Below, piece by piece: positions 7,291-14,668 of a DNA stretch of 38,876 nt; the stretch's first letter is position 1; the number at the start of each line of letters is the position of its first letter. The DNA is from CADCVW01 sp035644935 (GTDB lineage: Bacteria > Pseudomonadota > Alphaproteobacteria > Sphingomonadales > Sphingomonadaceae). The translations under genes and the position numbers were made by a program. Where the stretch lies: positions 1 to 38,876 of the forward strand of contig DASQNO010000084.1 in the NCBI GenBank assembly GCA_035644935.1, given 5' to 3'. The notes below the pieces were generated by a model that did not search any database, had not been told where the DNA came from, and saw nothing but the letters and a program-made list of their open reading frames with translations.

Positions 7291-8280
7291 ATGCCCGCCA
7301 CCGCCATGTACCAAGACTCCGGCGCCCCCGGACGCGTCCGCCCGCCGCTCGACCTCATCATCGCCGCACCCCGCGGTTTCTGCGCGGGCGTCGACCGCGC
7401 GATCCGCATCGTCGAACTGGCGATTGAGAAGTACGGCGCGCCCGTCTACGTCCGGCACGAGATCGTCCACAATCGCTTCGTCGTCGATCGTCTGGCGAGC
7501 ATGGGCGCGGTGTTCGTGGACGAACTGGACGACGTGCCGGACGGCGTTCCCGTGGTCTTTTCCGCGCACGGCGTTCCCAAGGCGGTGCCGCACAAGGCGG
7601 CCGAACGCGGTCTGGACTTTCTCGATGCGACCTGCCCACTCGTGTCCAAGGTCCACCGCCAGGCGGAGCGGCTGGTGGAGGCTGGCCGCCACATCCTGTT
7701 CATCGGCCACGCCGGCCATCCCGAAGTGATCGGAACGTTCGGGCAGGTCGGCGACGGCATGATGACGCTGATCGAAACCGTCGAGGACGTCGCCCACGTC
7801 GAGATCGCCAATCCCGACCTGCTCGCGTTCCTGACGCAAACGACGCTGTCCGTGGACGACACGGCCGAGATCATCGCGGCGTTGCAGGCGCGCTTTCCCG
7901 GGATCCGCGGGCCCCACGGCGACGACATCTGCTACGCGACGTCCAACCGGCAGACGGCGGTCAAGGCGATCGCGGCCAAGTGCGACGCGATGCTGGTGAT
8001 CGGCGCGCCCAATTCGTCCAACTCCGTGCGGCTGGCAGAAGTGGCGCGGCGGCAGGGCGTTCCCGCCCGCTTGATCGGCCGTGCCAGCGAGCTGGACCTG
8101 GGCTGGCTGAACGGCGTGCGGACGCTGGGCCTTACCGCCGGGGCGTCCGCGCCCGAACTGCTGGTGCGCGAGGTCGTCGACACGCTGGCGCAGCATTTCG
8201 ACGTCTTCGAAACGGAGGACGGCGCCGGCGTCACCGAACGCATGGTGTTCAAGCTGCCGCGCGGGCTGGAAGCCGCCTGA
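7291..8280 (+). CDS. ispH: 4-hydroxy-3-methylbut-2-enyl diphosphate reductase
   Basis: IspH (LytB) makes the last step of the MEP isoprenoid pathway, reducing HMBPP to IPP and DMAPP with an iron-sulfur cluster. The three cluster cysteines are visible: C31 in APRGFCAGV, C115 in DATCPLVSK and C214 in ICYATSNRQ. The substrate-binding SSNS motif (PNSSNSVRL) and the catalytic-region QTTLSVDD are also present. The ATG at 7291 gives 329 residues, a normal length with a short N-terminal extension; the ATG at 7306 is an alternative. rnhA follows after five bases, so the two are probably co-transcribed. Confidence 0.97.
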   Translation: MPATAMYQDSGAPGRVRPPLDLIIAAPRGFCAGVDRAIRIVELAIEKYGAPVYVRHEIVHNRFVVDRLASMGAVFVDELDDVPDGVPVVFSAHGVPKAVPHKAAERGLDFLDATCPLVSKVHRQAERLVEAGRHILFIGHAGHPEVIGTFGQVGDGMMTLIETVEDVAHVEIANPDLLAFLTQTTLSVDDTAEIIAALQARFPGIRGPHGDDICYATSNRQTAVKAIAAKCDAMLVIGAPNSSNSVRLAEVARRQGVPARLIGRASELDLGWLNGVRTLGLTAGASAPELLVREVVDTLAQHFDVFETEDGAGVTERMVFKLPRGLEAA

Positions 8281-8285
8281 GCGAC

Positions 8286-8759
8286 GTGTCGGAACTGCCA
8301 AAGGTCGAGATCGCCACCGACGGCGCGTGCAAGGGCAATCCGGGTCCCGGCGGCTGGGGGGCGCTGATCCGCATGGGCGCGCACGAGAAGGAATTGTCGG
8401 GCGGGGAGCCGGTGACCACCAACAACCGCATGGAGCTGCTCGCGGCGATCCGATCGCTCGAGGCGCTGACGCGGCCGTGCCGCGTGCAGCTGTCCACCGA
8501 CAGCGTCTATGTGCGCGACGGGATCACCAAGTGGATCCACGGCTGGCAGAAGAACGGCTGGAAGACCGCGGCCAGGAAGCCGGTCAAGAACGACGAGCTA
8601 TGGCGCGAGCTTCTGGCGGCGACCAAGCCACACATTATCGAGTGGAAGTGGGTCAAGGGTCACGCCGGCGACCCGGACAACGAACGCGTCGATCGGCTGG
8701 CGAGCGATGCGGCCGTTGCGATGGCGCGGCCGCGACGAGCGGCGGCGCCTACCGGCTGA
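8286..8759 (+). CDS. rnhA: ribonuclease HI
   Basis: RNase HI degrades the RNA strand of RNA-DNA hybrids. The 157-residue protein has the catalytic residues D12 (ATDGACKGNPG), E50 (NNRMELLAAI), D72 (STDSVYV), H126 (WVKGHAGD) and D136 (NERVDRLA), spaced as in the E. coli enzyme. The start is the GTG at 8286, five bases after the ispH stop, which puts the first catalytic Asp at the usual distance from the N-terminus. The end faces the HTH gene on the opposite strand with a 38-base gap that shows no clear terminator. Confidence 0.96.
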   Translation: MSELPKVEIATDGACKGNPGPGGWGALIRMGAHEKELSGGEPVTTNNRMELLAAIRSLEALTRPCRVQLSTDSVYVRDGITKWIHGWQKNGWKTAARKPVKNDELWRELLAATKPHIIEWKWVKGHAGDPDNERVDRLASDAAVAMARPRRAAAPTG

Positions 8760-8797
8760 ACCGGCGGAAGTTCACGTTCCTACCAGTGCTGCGGCGC

Positions 8798-9124
8798 TCA
8801 CCATGATCTTTGTGAGCTTTCGCGCGCCGCCGCTTTCGCGTCAGCGCGGCGCAACGTGACCCCCGTCCGCGTGCGGGCGTCGGGTGTCGGCGCGACGCCG
8901 GCCAGTGCGGCGTCCCAGGCTGCCGCGAACTCCGCCGCGCCCGGCTGTCGACGCAGCGCGTAGGCGCCTTCCCGGCTCATCCCCGCAGCGCGCGCGGCGC
9001 CAGTCACCGATCGGGACTCCCGCAGCACGGTTATGAAGATACGCTGGCGCTCGGCCGTCCACCCGTCCTGCCGCGCGCGCAGCGGAACGGGCGTGAAGGC
9101 AAGCATCTGCGGCGAATCGGTCAT
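8798..9124 (-). CDS. small putative helix-turn-helix protein, function unknown
   Basis: The 108-residue protein has a proline-rich N-terminus (FTPVPLRARQDGWTAERQ) and then a compact helical segment, SVTGAARAAGMSREGAYALRR (about residues 39-59). That segment reads as an HTH like those of small sphingomonad DNA-binding proteins. The rest is an alanine-rich helix and a basic tail. There is no signal peptide or membrane segment. I recognise the type as common in sphingomonads but know of no assigned function. A 13-base perfect palindrome 14 bases upstream of its ATG would suit self-regulation, which is inference. It stands alone between converging rnhA and a divergent membrane gene. Confidence 0.75.
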   Translation of the reverse strand: MTDSPQMLAFTPVPLRARQDGWTAERQRIFITVLRESRSVTGAARAAGMSREGAYALRRQPGAAEFAAAWDAALAGVAPTPDARTRTGVTLRRADAKAAARESSQRSW

Positions 9125-9137
9125 GCGCGCCTCTAAC

Positions 9138-9150
9138 CAGAACGGTTCTG
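9138..9150. promoter_or_regulatory. palindrome upstream of the HTH gene, candidate operator
   Basis: CAGAAC-G-GTTCTG is a perfect six-base inverted repeat around one central base, 14 bases upstream of the start codon of the HTH gene at 9124. On the minus strand it lies just below a weak promoter (TTCGAC, 16 bases, TACACA). The position fits an operator overlapping the transcription start. Confidence 0.35.
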
Positions 9151-9316
9151 TGTAGGACAGCAGAATCTTCGTCGAAGGCGTATGTGGAACGTAGCCCCGA
9201 CCATGAAGGTGATCATAGCCTTTGTGACGGCCACTCCCGAACCCCTCAGCGGACTGCCTTTCGCGTACTCAAGGTCCAAGTTGCCTGCGCTTCTTCGATC
9301 CGGGTACATCCGCGCG

Positions 9317-9685
9317 ATGAAAGCACTCAACCTGGCCGCGTACCTGGTGGCATTCGCAATCGCCGCGGGCGAGCTTGCCCGCTTCTGGGGCAGCGAGCGC
9401 TTCATACCGATGGCGTTCGACGAACTGCTGATCGCCGCGGCGCTGGTGTGGGGCGCCTGGCGGTCGGGGCACGACGGCGCGGGCTGGCACCTCGCGGCCT
9501 GGGGCGCGTTCTCGGGATTGGCGCTGGTCCTGTTGATCGAAACGGCGGACCACCAGATGCATGGGCCGGCCAAGGCGGCGGGAGCCGTCTACCTCCCGGC
9601 GCTCACCATCATGCTGATCGTCGGGCTATGGGCCGTTCGGCGCGCCTTGCGGTTGGTTCACACCGACGCCCGGCGGCAGGCGTAG
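9317..9685 (+). CDS. small integral membrane protein, function unknown
   Basis: From the ATG at 9317 the product has 122 residues and four predicted membrane segments (about 5-20, 35-47, 58-74 and 89-106), ending in a basic ARRQA tail. The sequence runs AYLVAFAIAAGELARFWG at the start and contains an EtadHQMHG-like motif between helices 3 and 4. An upstream in-frame start at 9182 would add 45 less hydrophobic residues and is less likely. No family was recognised. Its last 60 bases overlap the end of the facing hydrolase gene. Confidence 0.7.
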   Translation: MKALNLAAYLVAFAIAAGELARFWGSERFIPMAFDELLIAAALVWGAWRSGHDGAGWHLAAWGAFSGLALVLLIETADHQMHGPAKAAGAVYLPALTIMLIVGLWAVRRALRLVHTDARRQA

Positions 9686-10618
9686 CGTCCGCGCGAAGCG
9701 TCCCGCCGCCGCGCCGGTGCTGTAGCGGGCGTCGTTGATCGTCACGATCGTCGCCTCGGGCCGGCGTTCCACCGTGGCGAAGGGCAGGCGCGACCAGTAG
9801 AGGAAATCGGCGACCGGTTTGACCTTGCGCGCCTCGGCGACTGCGGGGTCGTCCATGTTGATGGGCGTCAGGCGCGGGTCCAGCCGCAGGACGGGAAGCG
9901 GCGTCCAGCGCAGAACGCCGAAGCCGTACGCCTCGGGCGTTGCGAAGACGACCTCGCGCCGGAAGGGGTTCACCGGCACCGGGCTGGCGACCACGGTGCG
10001 GATCGGGCCGTGTCCCCTCGCCTCCGCGGCCTGGCGCGTCAGCCGTTCGGCCAGGAGGCTGCTGCCGCCCATGGCGGCCGTGTAGAACGTGGCGGCAACC
10101 AGGCTGCTCAGCGCCGGGCGGCCGGGATGTGCCGACCCGGCCCGCCAGCGCCGGCCCGACAGCCAGGCGCCCAAGGCCAGCGCCGTCCAGAGCCAGACGT
10201 CGATGATGAACAGCGTGTCGCCGTAGAACCAGCGTTCCGAAAACGGCATCAGCAGCCGGATGCCGTAGGTGTTCATGAAGTCGAGCAACGGGTGCGAGGC
10301 CCAGCCGATATAGGCCAGCGCGAAGAGCCAGCCGACATGGATGGGGAGCCGGCCCGCGGGGCGTGTTCCGCGACGGGTCTGCCACCGGTCGAGCAGCACG
10401 GCGGCGGCGACGAGCAGCGGTGGCAGGACCAGCATGGCGACCGGACCGTGCGTCCAGCCGCGACGCCAGGCGAGGTTCTCGCCAAACAGAAGGCCCAGCA
10501 CGTCGATGTCGGGCAGATTGGCGGCGATGATCAGTGTGGCCATCGCAAGGCCGGTCTTGCGCTTCAGGCCGGCCTGACCCAGCGCCGCGCCCGCCAGAGC
10601 GTGAGCCAAATTGTCCAA
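9626..10618 (-). CDS. membrane-bound metal-dependent hydrolase (YdjM/DUF457-like)
   Basis: The 330-residue protein starts MDNLAHALAGAALGQAGL, the classic opening of YdjM-type inner-membrane metal-dependent hydrolases. His and Asp residues that may bind metal appear in NLAHA, NLPDIDVL, RRGWTHGPVA and WASHPLLDFMNTYG. Four to five hydrophobic segments occupy the first 180 residues; the C-terminal 150 residues are soluble. The start is a TTG, supported by AGGGG seven bases upstream and by the conserved N-terminus. In vivo substrates of this family are not established. The 3' end overlaps the facing small membrane gene by 60 bases. Confidence 0.85.
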   Translation of the reverse strand: MDNLAHALAGAALGQAGLKRKTGLAMATLIIAANLPDIDVLGLLFGENLAWRRGWTHGPVAMLVLPPLLVAAAVLLDRWQTRRGTRPAGRLPIHVGWLFALAYIGWASHPLLDFMNTYGIRLLMPFSERWFYGDTLFIIDVWLWTALALGAWLSGRRWRAGSAHPGRPALSSLVAATFYTAAMGGSSLLAERLTRQAAEARGHGPIRTVVASPVPVNPFRREVVFATPEAYGFGVLRWTPLPVLRLDPRLTPINMDDPAVAEARKVKPVADFLYWSRLPFATVERRPEATIVTINDARYSTGAAAGRFARTLRLPPGVGVNQPQGAPNGP

Positions 10619-10780
10619 GCCCGTTCCCCTGTTCAGCCGCGATGCGGATGAGCGGGTTGGGCGGGCAATACAAGCGGGTGGCGATTCGGAGACGAGTCAC
10701 ACCCCGCGCGCGGGTCAACGCTGCCAAGCGTCGCCTTCGACCGTGCCGTCCGCGCTAGACCGGATGAGACCGGTTTAAGT

Positions 10781-10920
10781 CGTCATTGCGAGGAGCGCAG
10801 CGACACGGCAATCTAGCCCGGAACCCTGCGGTGGCCAGGAAGCTGGATCGCCACGCTGCTGCGAAGCAGCAGTTTATCCTGAGCGACGCCGCAGGCGTCG
10901 TCGAAGGGCTCGCGATGATG
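10781..10920. repeat. composite dispersed palindromic repeat with a second repeat nested in one arm
   Basis: The left arm 10781-10815 begins CGTCATTGCGAGGAGCGCAG, a common dispersed repeat in alphaproteobacteria. The right arm starts CTGGATCGCCACG at 10843 and resumes at 10909 as CTCGCGATGATG, in inverse orientation. Between 10873 and 10908 lies a separate palindromic unit, CCTGAGCGACGCCG with its partner GCGTCGTCGAAGGG, which looks like a different repeat family inserted into the first. A small hairpin CTGCT-GCGA-AGCAG precedes the nested unit. Confidence 0.65.
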
Positions 10921-10990
10921 AATGGAGTTGACCCGATTTCATCACGCTCGACGCAGCCGCTTGCCCCGTTCGTCTGCGACATCCCGCCCG

Positions 10991-11003
10991 CCCCCCCCCC
11001 CCC
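10991..11003. repeat. 13-base C homopolymer
   Basis: An uninterrupted run of 13 C lies nine bases beyond the stop codon of the tonB-like gene, read as G13 on its coding strand. Runs this long are prone to slippage in replication and to sequencing error. It is outside the reading frame, so it should not change the protein. Confidence 0.9.
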
Positions 11004-11011
11004 GCCCCGCT

Positions 11012-11782
11012 TCACCGCCCGCGCCGCCGCTTGCCGATCCACCACTCCTCCTCCCAACCGGCGACATCCGGGACGGCGCGGCCTTGTGCGTCACGGGCGG
11101 GGGCGTAGCGGAAGCGGCTCTCGATGAGGCGGCAGGTGGTGGCGTCCAGTTCGGCGTTGCCGCTGGAGCGGACCACGCGGCAGTCGCTGACGCGGCCGTC
11201 GACGCCAACCTCGAAATGCGCCTGCACCGTGCCTTCGGCGCCCGCGTCCCCCGCCGCGCGCGGGTAGTCGGAGCCCTTCATCCGGCCTTCCACGTGGCGG
11301 GCACGGGTGACGATGCCGCCGTCCCCGGTCCCGTCGCCTTCGCCGCCGCTCCCCCTGCCCGCGCCCTCGCCGCCGGCGCCCGTGCCGGGGCCGGAAACGT
11401 CGGCCGCGCCGCTCTCGGGCGCGCTGCCCTCGGCGGGGAGGACGGCGGCGACGACGGGGGTCGGCGTCACGACGGGAAGCTTGGGCGGGGGCGCGACGAC
11501 GGGCGTGGCTTCGGCGCGCAGGTTGGGCGGGGCGGCTGCGCCTTCGGGCGACTTGCTCGGCGCGGGCGCGGGCACCGGCTGTTCGACGGGAGGCGGCGGA
11601 GGTGTCGGAGGCAGATCGAAGACGCGCAGCGTTTCGGCCGCCGCGCGCACGAAATCGACGTTGAGTCCGGCGAGCAGGGCGTAGCCGATCCCGACGTGGA
11701 TCGCCGCGACCGCCAGGGCCGACCGGACCCGATCGGGGGTCAGCGCGTGGCTCAACCTATGTCGCACCGTCGCGTCCGTCAT
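11012..11782 (-). CDS. TonB-family energy transducer
   Basis: The 256-residue protein has the TonB layout: a short cytoplasmic N-terminus, one membrane segment (about residues 19-39), a periplasmic linker rich in proline and glycine (TPPPPP near 59, then PAPAP and GAGGEGAGRGSGGEGDG stretches), and a C-terminal TonB domain (about 168-250). That domain reads YPRAAGDAGAEGTVQAHFEV and has a pair of Cys near 203 and 218. TonB proteins pass proton-motive energy to outer-membrane receptors. No exbB, exbD or receptor gene is nearby, so its partner receptors are unknown. The FAD oxidoreductase gene lies 54 bases upstream on the same strand. Confidence 0.85.
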   Translation of the reverse strand: MTDATVRHRLSHALTPDRVRSALAVAAIHVGIGYALLAGLNVDFVRAAAETLRVFDLPPTPPPPPVEQPVPAPAPSKSPEGAAAPPNLRAEATPVVAPPPKLPVVTPTPVVAAVLPAEGSAPESGAADVSGPGTGAGGEGAGRGSGGEGDGTGDGGIVTRARHVEGRMKGSDYPRAAGDAGAEGTVQAHFEVGVDGRVSDCRVVRSSGNAELDATTCRLIESRFRYAPARDAQGRAVPDVAGWEEEWWIGKRRRGR

Positions 11783-11836
11783 TCCGGCCTTCTAGCTCAC
11801 GACGGTTGAACGTCGGCTTGCCGGTCGCAGCAGGCT

Positions 11837-12952
11837 CTAGCCGAACCGGCCGGGTGCGTAGGCCATCGGATCAATGTGCGCGACGCCGGCGTCGGGAGCG
11901 GCGCCAAGCAGCAGCGCAGCAGCCAGCCTGGCCGCGGCGGGCGCGGTCTGGATGCCGAAGCCGCCCTGCCCCGCGCACCAGAATAAGCCCGGAACATCCC
12001 GGTCGAACCCGTAAACGGGCAGGCGGTCGGGCGCGAAGGAACGCAGGCCCGCCCAGCTCCGCTCGACGCGTTCGACGCGCCAGTCGACCACCTGTTGCAG
12101 CCGGTCGATGGCGCGCGCGACATCGAGTTCCTCCGCCGCGACGTCCCCGGCGGCGCAGGGTGTCTCGTCGTGAGGGCTGAGCCAGATGCGGCCCCCCGAT
12201 TCGCCCTTGAAGTAGAAGCCGCCTTCGATGTCGATCACCAGCGGCAGGTCCGTTGGCGCGGGCGGGTCGACGCGCAGCTGAACGACCGTGCGGCGATATG
12301 GGCGGATGCCGAGGGGGCGGACCCCGGCGATGCGGGCGACGTCGTCCGCCCAGGCGCCCGCCGCGTTGACCAAGGTGGTGCAGGCGATGGCGTGGCCCGA
12401 CGCCGCGATCCTCCACCCCATGGCTCCTCGATCGGTTCGTCTCAGGCGCGCGCCGGTGAGCACGCGACCCCCCTTGCGCTTGAAAGCGGTGAGGTAGGCG
12501 GCGTGCAGCGCGGCGACTTCGATGTCGCTGCAGTCGGGTTCCGCAACTCCGTTCGCCCAGTCGAAGCGGACGCCCGGCAGGACGCGCCGCACGTCGGCCG
12601 CCGGAAGCCGCGACAGGCGAACCGCCGAGTCGGCGAAGCTGTCCAGCAGCGCGTCCAGCCGCCCGCCTGCCGCCGAACGTGCGAGGTGGACAGCGCCGCG
12701 TGGGCGTAGGAACCCGCGGGACGCGAATTCCGCGGGCGGCGAATGCAAAAAGGGGCCGGACGCGCTGGTCAGCGGCTGGACGCCGGGCCCGCCGTAGGTT
12801 TCGGACCAGAAGGCGGCGGAACGGCCGGTGGCGTGAACGCCAGGGTGGTCCTCCGCCTCCAGCAGCAGCACGTCGGCGTGCACCGCAAGTTCGGCGGCCA
12901 CGCTGGCGCCCGCGATGCCGCCGCCGATCACGGCGATGTCGGCGCGGATCAT
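11837..12952 (-). CDS. FAD-dependent oxidoreductase of the DadA/glycine oxidase family
   Basis: The 371-residue protein opens with the dinucleotide-binding fold ADIAVIGGGIAGASVAAEL (residues 4-22) and LLLEAEDHPGVHATGRSAAF, the usual second contact of DAO-type flavoproteins. VNAAGAWADDVA (about 191-202) and the C-terminal FAD loop CAGQGGFGIQTAPA (about 328-341) complete the family pattern. It should oxidise an amine or amino acid with FAD and probably oxygen as acceptor; the substrate cannot be read from sequence. No signal peptide is seen. It is divergent from the pilus operon and followed by the tonB-like gene. Confidence 0.87.
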   Translation of the reverse strand: MIRADIAVIGGGIAGASVAAELAVHADVLLLEAEDHPGVHATGRSAAFWSETYGGPGVQPLTSASGPFLHSPPAEFASRGFLRPRGAVHLARSAAGGRLDALLDSFADSAVRLSRLPAADVRRVLPGVRFDWANGVAEPDCSDIEVAALHAAYLTAFKRKGGRVLTGARLRRTDRGAMGWRIAASGHAIACTTLVNAAGAWADDVARIAGVRPLGIRPYRRTVVQLRVDPPAPTDLPLVIDIEGGFYFKGESGGRIWLSPHDETPCAAGDVAAEELDVARAIDRLQQVVDWRVERVERSWAGLRSFAPDRLPVYGFDRDVPGLFWCAGQGGFGIQTAPAAARLAAALLLGAAPDAGVAHIDPMAYAPGRFG

Positions 12953-13038
12953 CGGGTCGGCCGACGCGAGAGCACAAGGCGAGAAATCACGGGGTGCGGT
13001 TACGGTTTGGCAAGGCGTTGCGTCTAGGGCCGCTAACC

Positions 13039-13509
13039 ATGTCGGACGATCTTTTCGCCAACCTGCTACTGCTGGGGCTCGCCGGGCTGCTCGTCTGGGC
13101 GGCGGTCGGCGATATACGCACGTTCAACATCCCCAATGAACTCAACGCCGCGATCGCGCTTGGCGCACCGCTGTTCTGGTGGGCGGCGGACATTCCGGTC
13201 TGGCCGGACGGCGCGCTGCGCGTGGGCGTGGCGCTGATCGTGTTCGCCGTTCTGGCGGGCGCGTTCTGGCTGGGCATGATGGGCGGCGGGGACGTCAAGA
13301 TGGCGGCGGCGGTGCTGCTGTGGTTCCCCGTCGAGGTCACCTTCGCCTTTCTGATGATCATGTCGCTGGCGGGCGGCGCGGTCACGCTGGCGGCGCTGAT
13401 CCGCCACCGGGTGGCCCGGCGCGAGGGCCGGCCCGAGGTTCCGTACGGGGTCGCGATCTCCTTCGCGGGCCTTTGGCTGATCACCCCAACGATATCTTTA
13501 CCATTTTAA
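13039..13509 (+). CDS. cpaA: prepilin peptidase of the Flp/Tad pilus (A24A, CpaA type)
   Basis: CpaA cleaves the leader peptides of Flp pilins and pseudopilins in the inner membrane. The 156-residue protein is a short A24 aspartic peptidase: the first catalytic Asp is D25 in VGDIRTFNIPN and the second is D85 in the GxGD motif MMGGGDVKMAA. Multiple hydrophobic helices fill the rest, and it lacks the N-methylase domain of the large PilD enzymes, as usual for CpaA. It is the first gene of the pilus locus and lies 52 bases before cpaB, whose ribosome binding site is GGGAGG. No pilin gene is next to it. Confidence 0.92.
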   Translation: MSDDLFANLLLLGLAGLLVWAAVGDIRTFNIPNELNAAIALGAPLFWWAADIPVWPDGALRVGVALIVFAVLAGAFWLGMMGGGDVKMAAAVLLWFPVEVTFAFLMIMSLAGGAVTLAALIRHRVARREGRPEVPYGVAISFAGLWLITPTISLPF

Positions 13510-13561
13510 CCGCAAAGCAAGCGCCGGGTTCAAAAGTCCCGCTTGGGAGGCACGCGACGTC

Positions 13562-14668
13562 ATGGATGTGAAGAAGATAGCGCTACTGATCGGTGCGCTG
13601 GTTGTCGCCGCGGTCACCGCGGTCATGGCCAAGAACATGTTCGCAGGCGCCGGCGCGTCCCAGGCGACCGCGGCCACCGAGGTCGCGCCCGTCGGTCCAA
13701 ACATCCTGGTCGCGACCAAGTCGCTGCCCGTGGGCACGATCATCGACGCCGCGTCCATCAAGTTCCAGGCGTGGCCCAAGGATCTGGTGCAGCAGCACTA
13801 CTTCATCCAGGGTTCGGCCGACGCCGATCCGTCCAAGCTGATCGGCACGGTTGTCCGCAACCCGATCACGGCGGGCCAGCCGATCACGCAGGGCGCGCTG
13901 GTCAAGCCGGGCGACCGCGGGTTCCTCGCCGCCGCGCTCGGCCCGGGCATGCGCGCCATCACCGTTCCGGTGTCCGCGACCAGCGGCGTCGGCGGCTTCA
14001 TCTTCCCGGGCGACCGCGTCGACCTGGTGCTGACGCAGGAAGTCAAAGGCGGCGGCGAGGGAGAACCTCTCAAGGTCACCGAAACCATCGTCCGCAACAT
14101 GCGCGTGCTCGCCACCGATCAACGAACGGTCAGCGAAGGCGAGGACGGCAAGCAGATGGTCACGACCTTCTCGACCGTGACGCTCGAGGCGACCCCCAAG
14201 CTCACCGAAAAGATCACCGTGGCGCAGACGATCGGGCAGTTGTCCCTGTCGCTCCGCTCCATCGCCGACACCACCGCCGAACTGGAGCGCGCCATCGCCG
14301 CGGGGGAGATCGCGGTGCCCGAAGGCGATGATCCCAACGCCGAGAAGCGCATGCTGCTCGCCATCGCCTCGCAGCCGATCGACACGGACACCAGCTATAC
14401 CGTCGGCGGCGACGTTTCGCGCTTTCAGCGGCGCAGCGTCCCCGACCGCGGGCGCGAAGAGCGCGAACGCGCCGCCTCGGCGCAGCGGGAGCGCGAGCGT
14501 GAGCGGCGGGCCGAAGTGATGGCGGACCGGGCCTACGCTCAGCAGAACGCAAGCTTTTCAAACCGCAACAACGGCGGCGGGCAATCGGTGACCGTCGTGA
14601 GCGACGGCCCAACCGTCAAGGTATCGCGCGGCAACAACGTCACCATCGTTCCTGTTGGAGCCAAGTAA
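13562..14668 (+). CDS. cpaB: Flp pilus assembly protein CpaB/RcpC
   Basis: CpaB is a periplasmic, inner-membrane-anchored assembly protein thought to work with the secretin. The 368-residue protein has an N-terminal membrane anchor (about residues 5-23), then the SAF-like domain (ILVATKSLPVGTIIDAASIKF, about 51-71, through NPITAGQPITQGALV) and the RcpC domain (RAITVPVSATSGVGGFIFPG and RVDLVLTQE). The C-terminal 80 residues are low-complexity and rich in R and E, which is unusual but probably disordered. GGGAGG 16 bases before the ATG is the likely ribosome binding site. The stop codon abuts the cpaC ATG. Confidence 0.93.
   Translation: MDVKKIALLIGALVVAAVTAVMAKNMFAGAGASQATAATEVAPVGPNILVATKSLPVGTIIDAASIKFQAWPKDLVQQHYFIQGSADADPSKLIGTVVRNPITAGQPITQGALVKPGDRGFLAAALGPGMRAITVPVSATSGVGGFIFPGDRVDLVLTQEVKGGGEGEPLKVTETIVRNMRVLATDQRTVSEGEDGKQMVTTFSTVTLEATPKLTEKITVAQTIGQLSLSLRSIADTTAELERAIAAGEIAVPEGDDPNAEKRMLLAIASQPIDTDTSYTVGGDVSRFQRRSVPDRGREERERAASAQRERERERRAEVMADRAYAQQNASFSNRNNGGGQSVTVVSDGPTVKVSRGNNVTIVPVGAK

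Larger units (their letters stand above)
10619..11011. other. gene-free stretch between the hydrolase and tonB-like genes
   Basis: Nothing coding is supported here. The stretch holds a short upstream region of the TTG-started hydrolase, a composite palindromic repeat (10781-10920) and a run of 13 C (10991-11003) next to the end of the tonB-like gene. The open frames crossing it have no family features. Confidence 0.7.

Noticed and set aside
10781..10920. CRISPR array or tandem repeat locus
   Set aside because: The repeats are palindromic doublets and nested units, not regularly spaced identical repeats with unique spacers, and there are no cas genes in the window.
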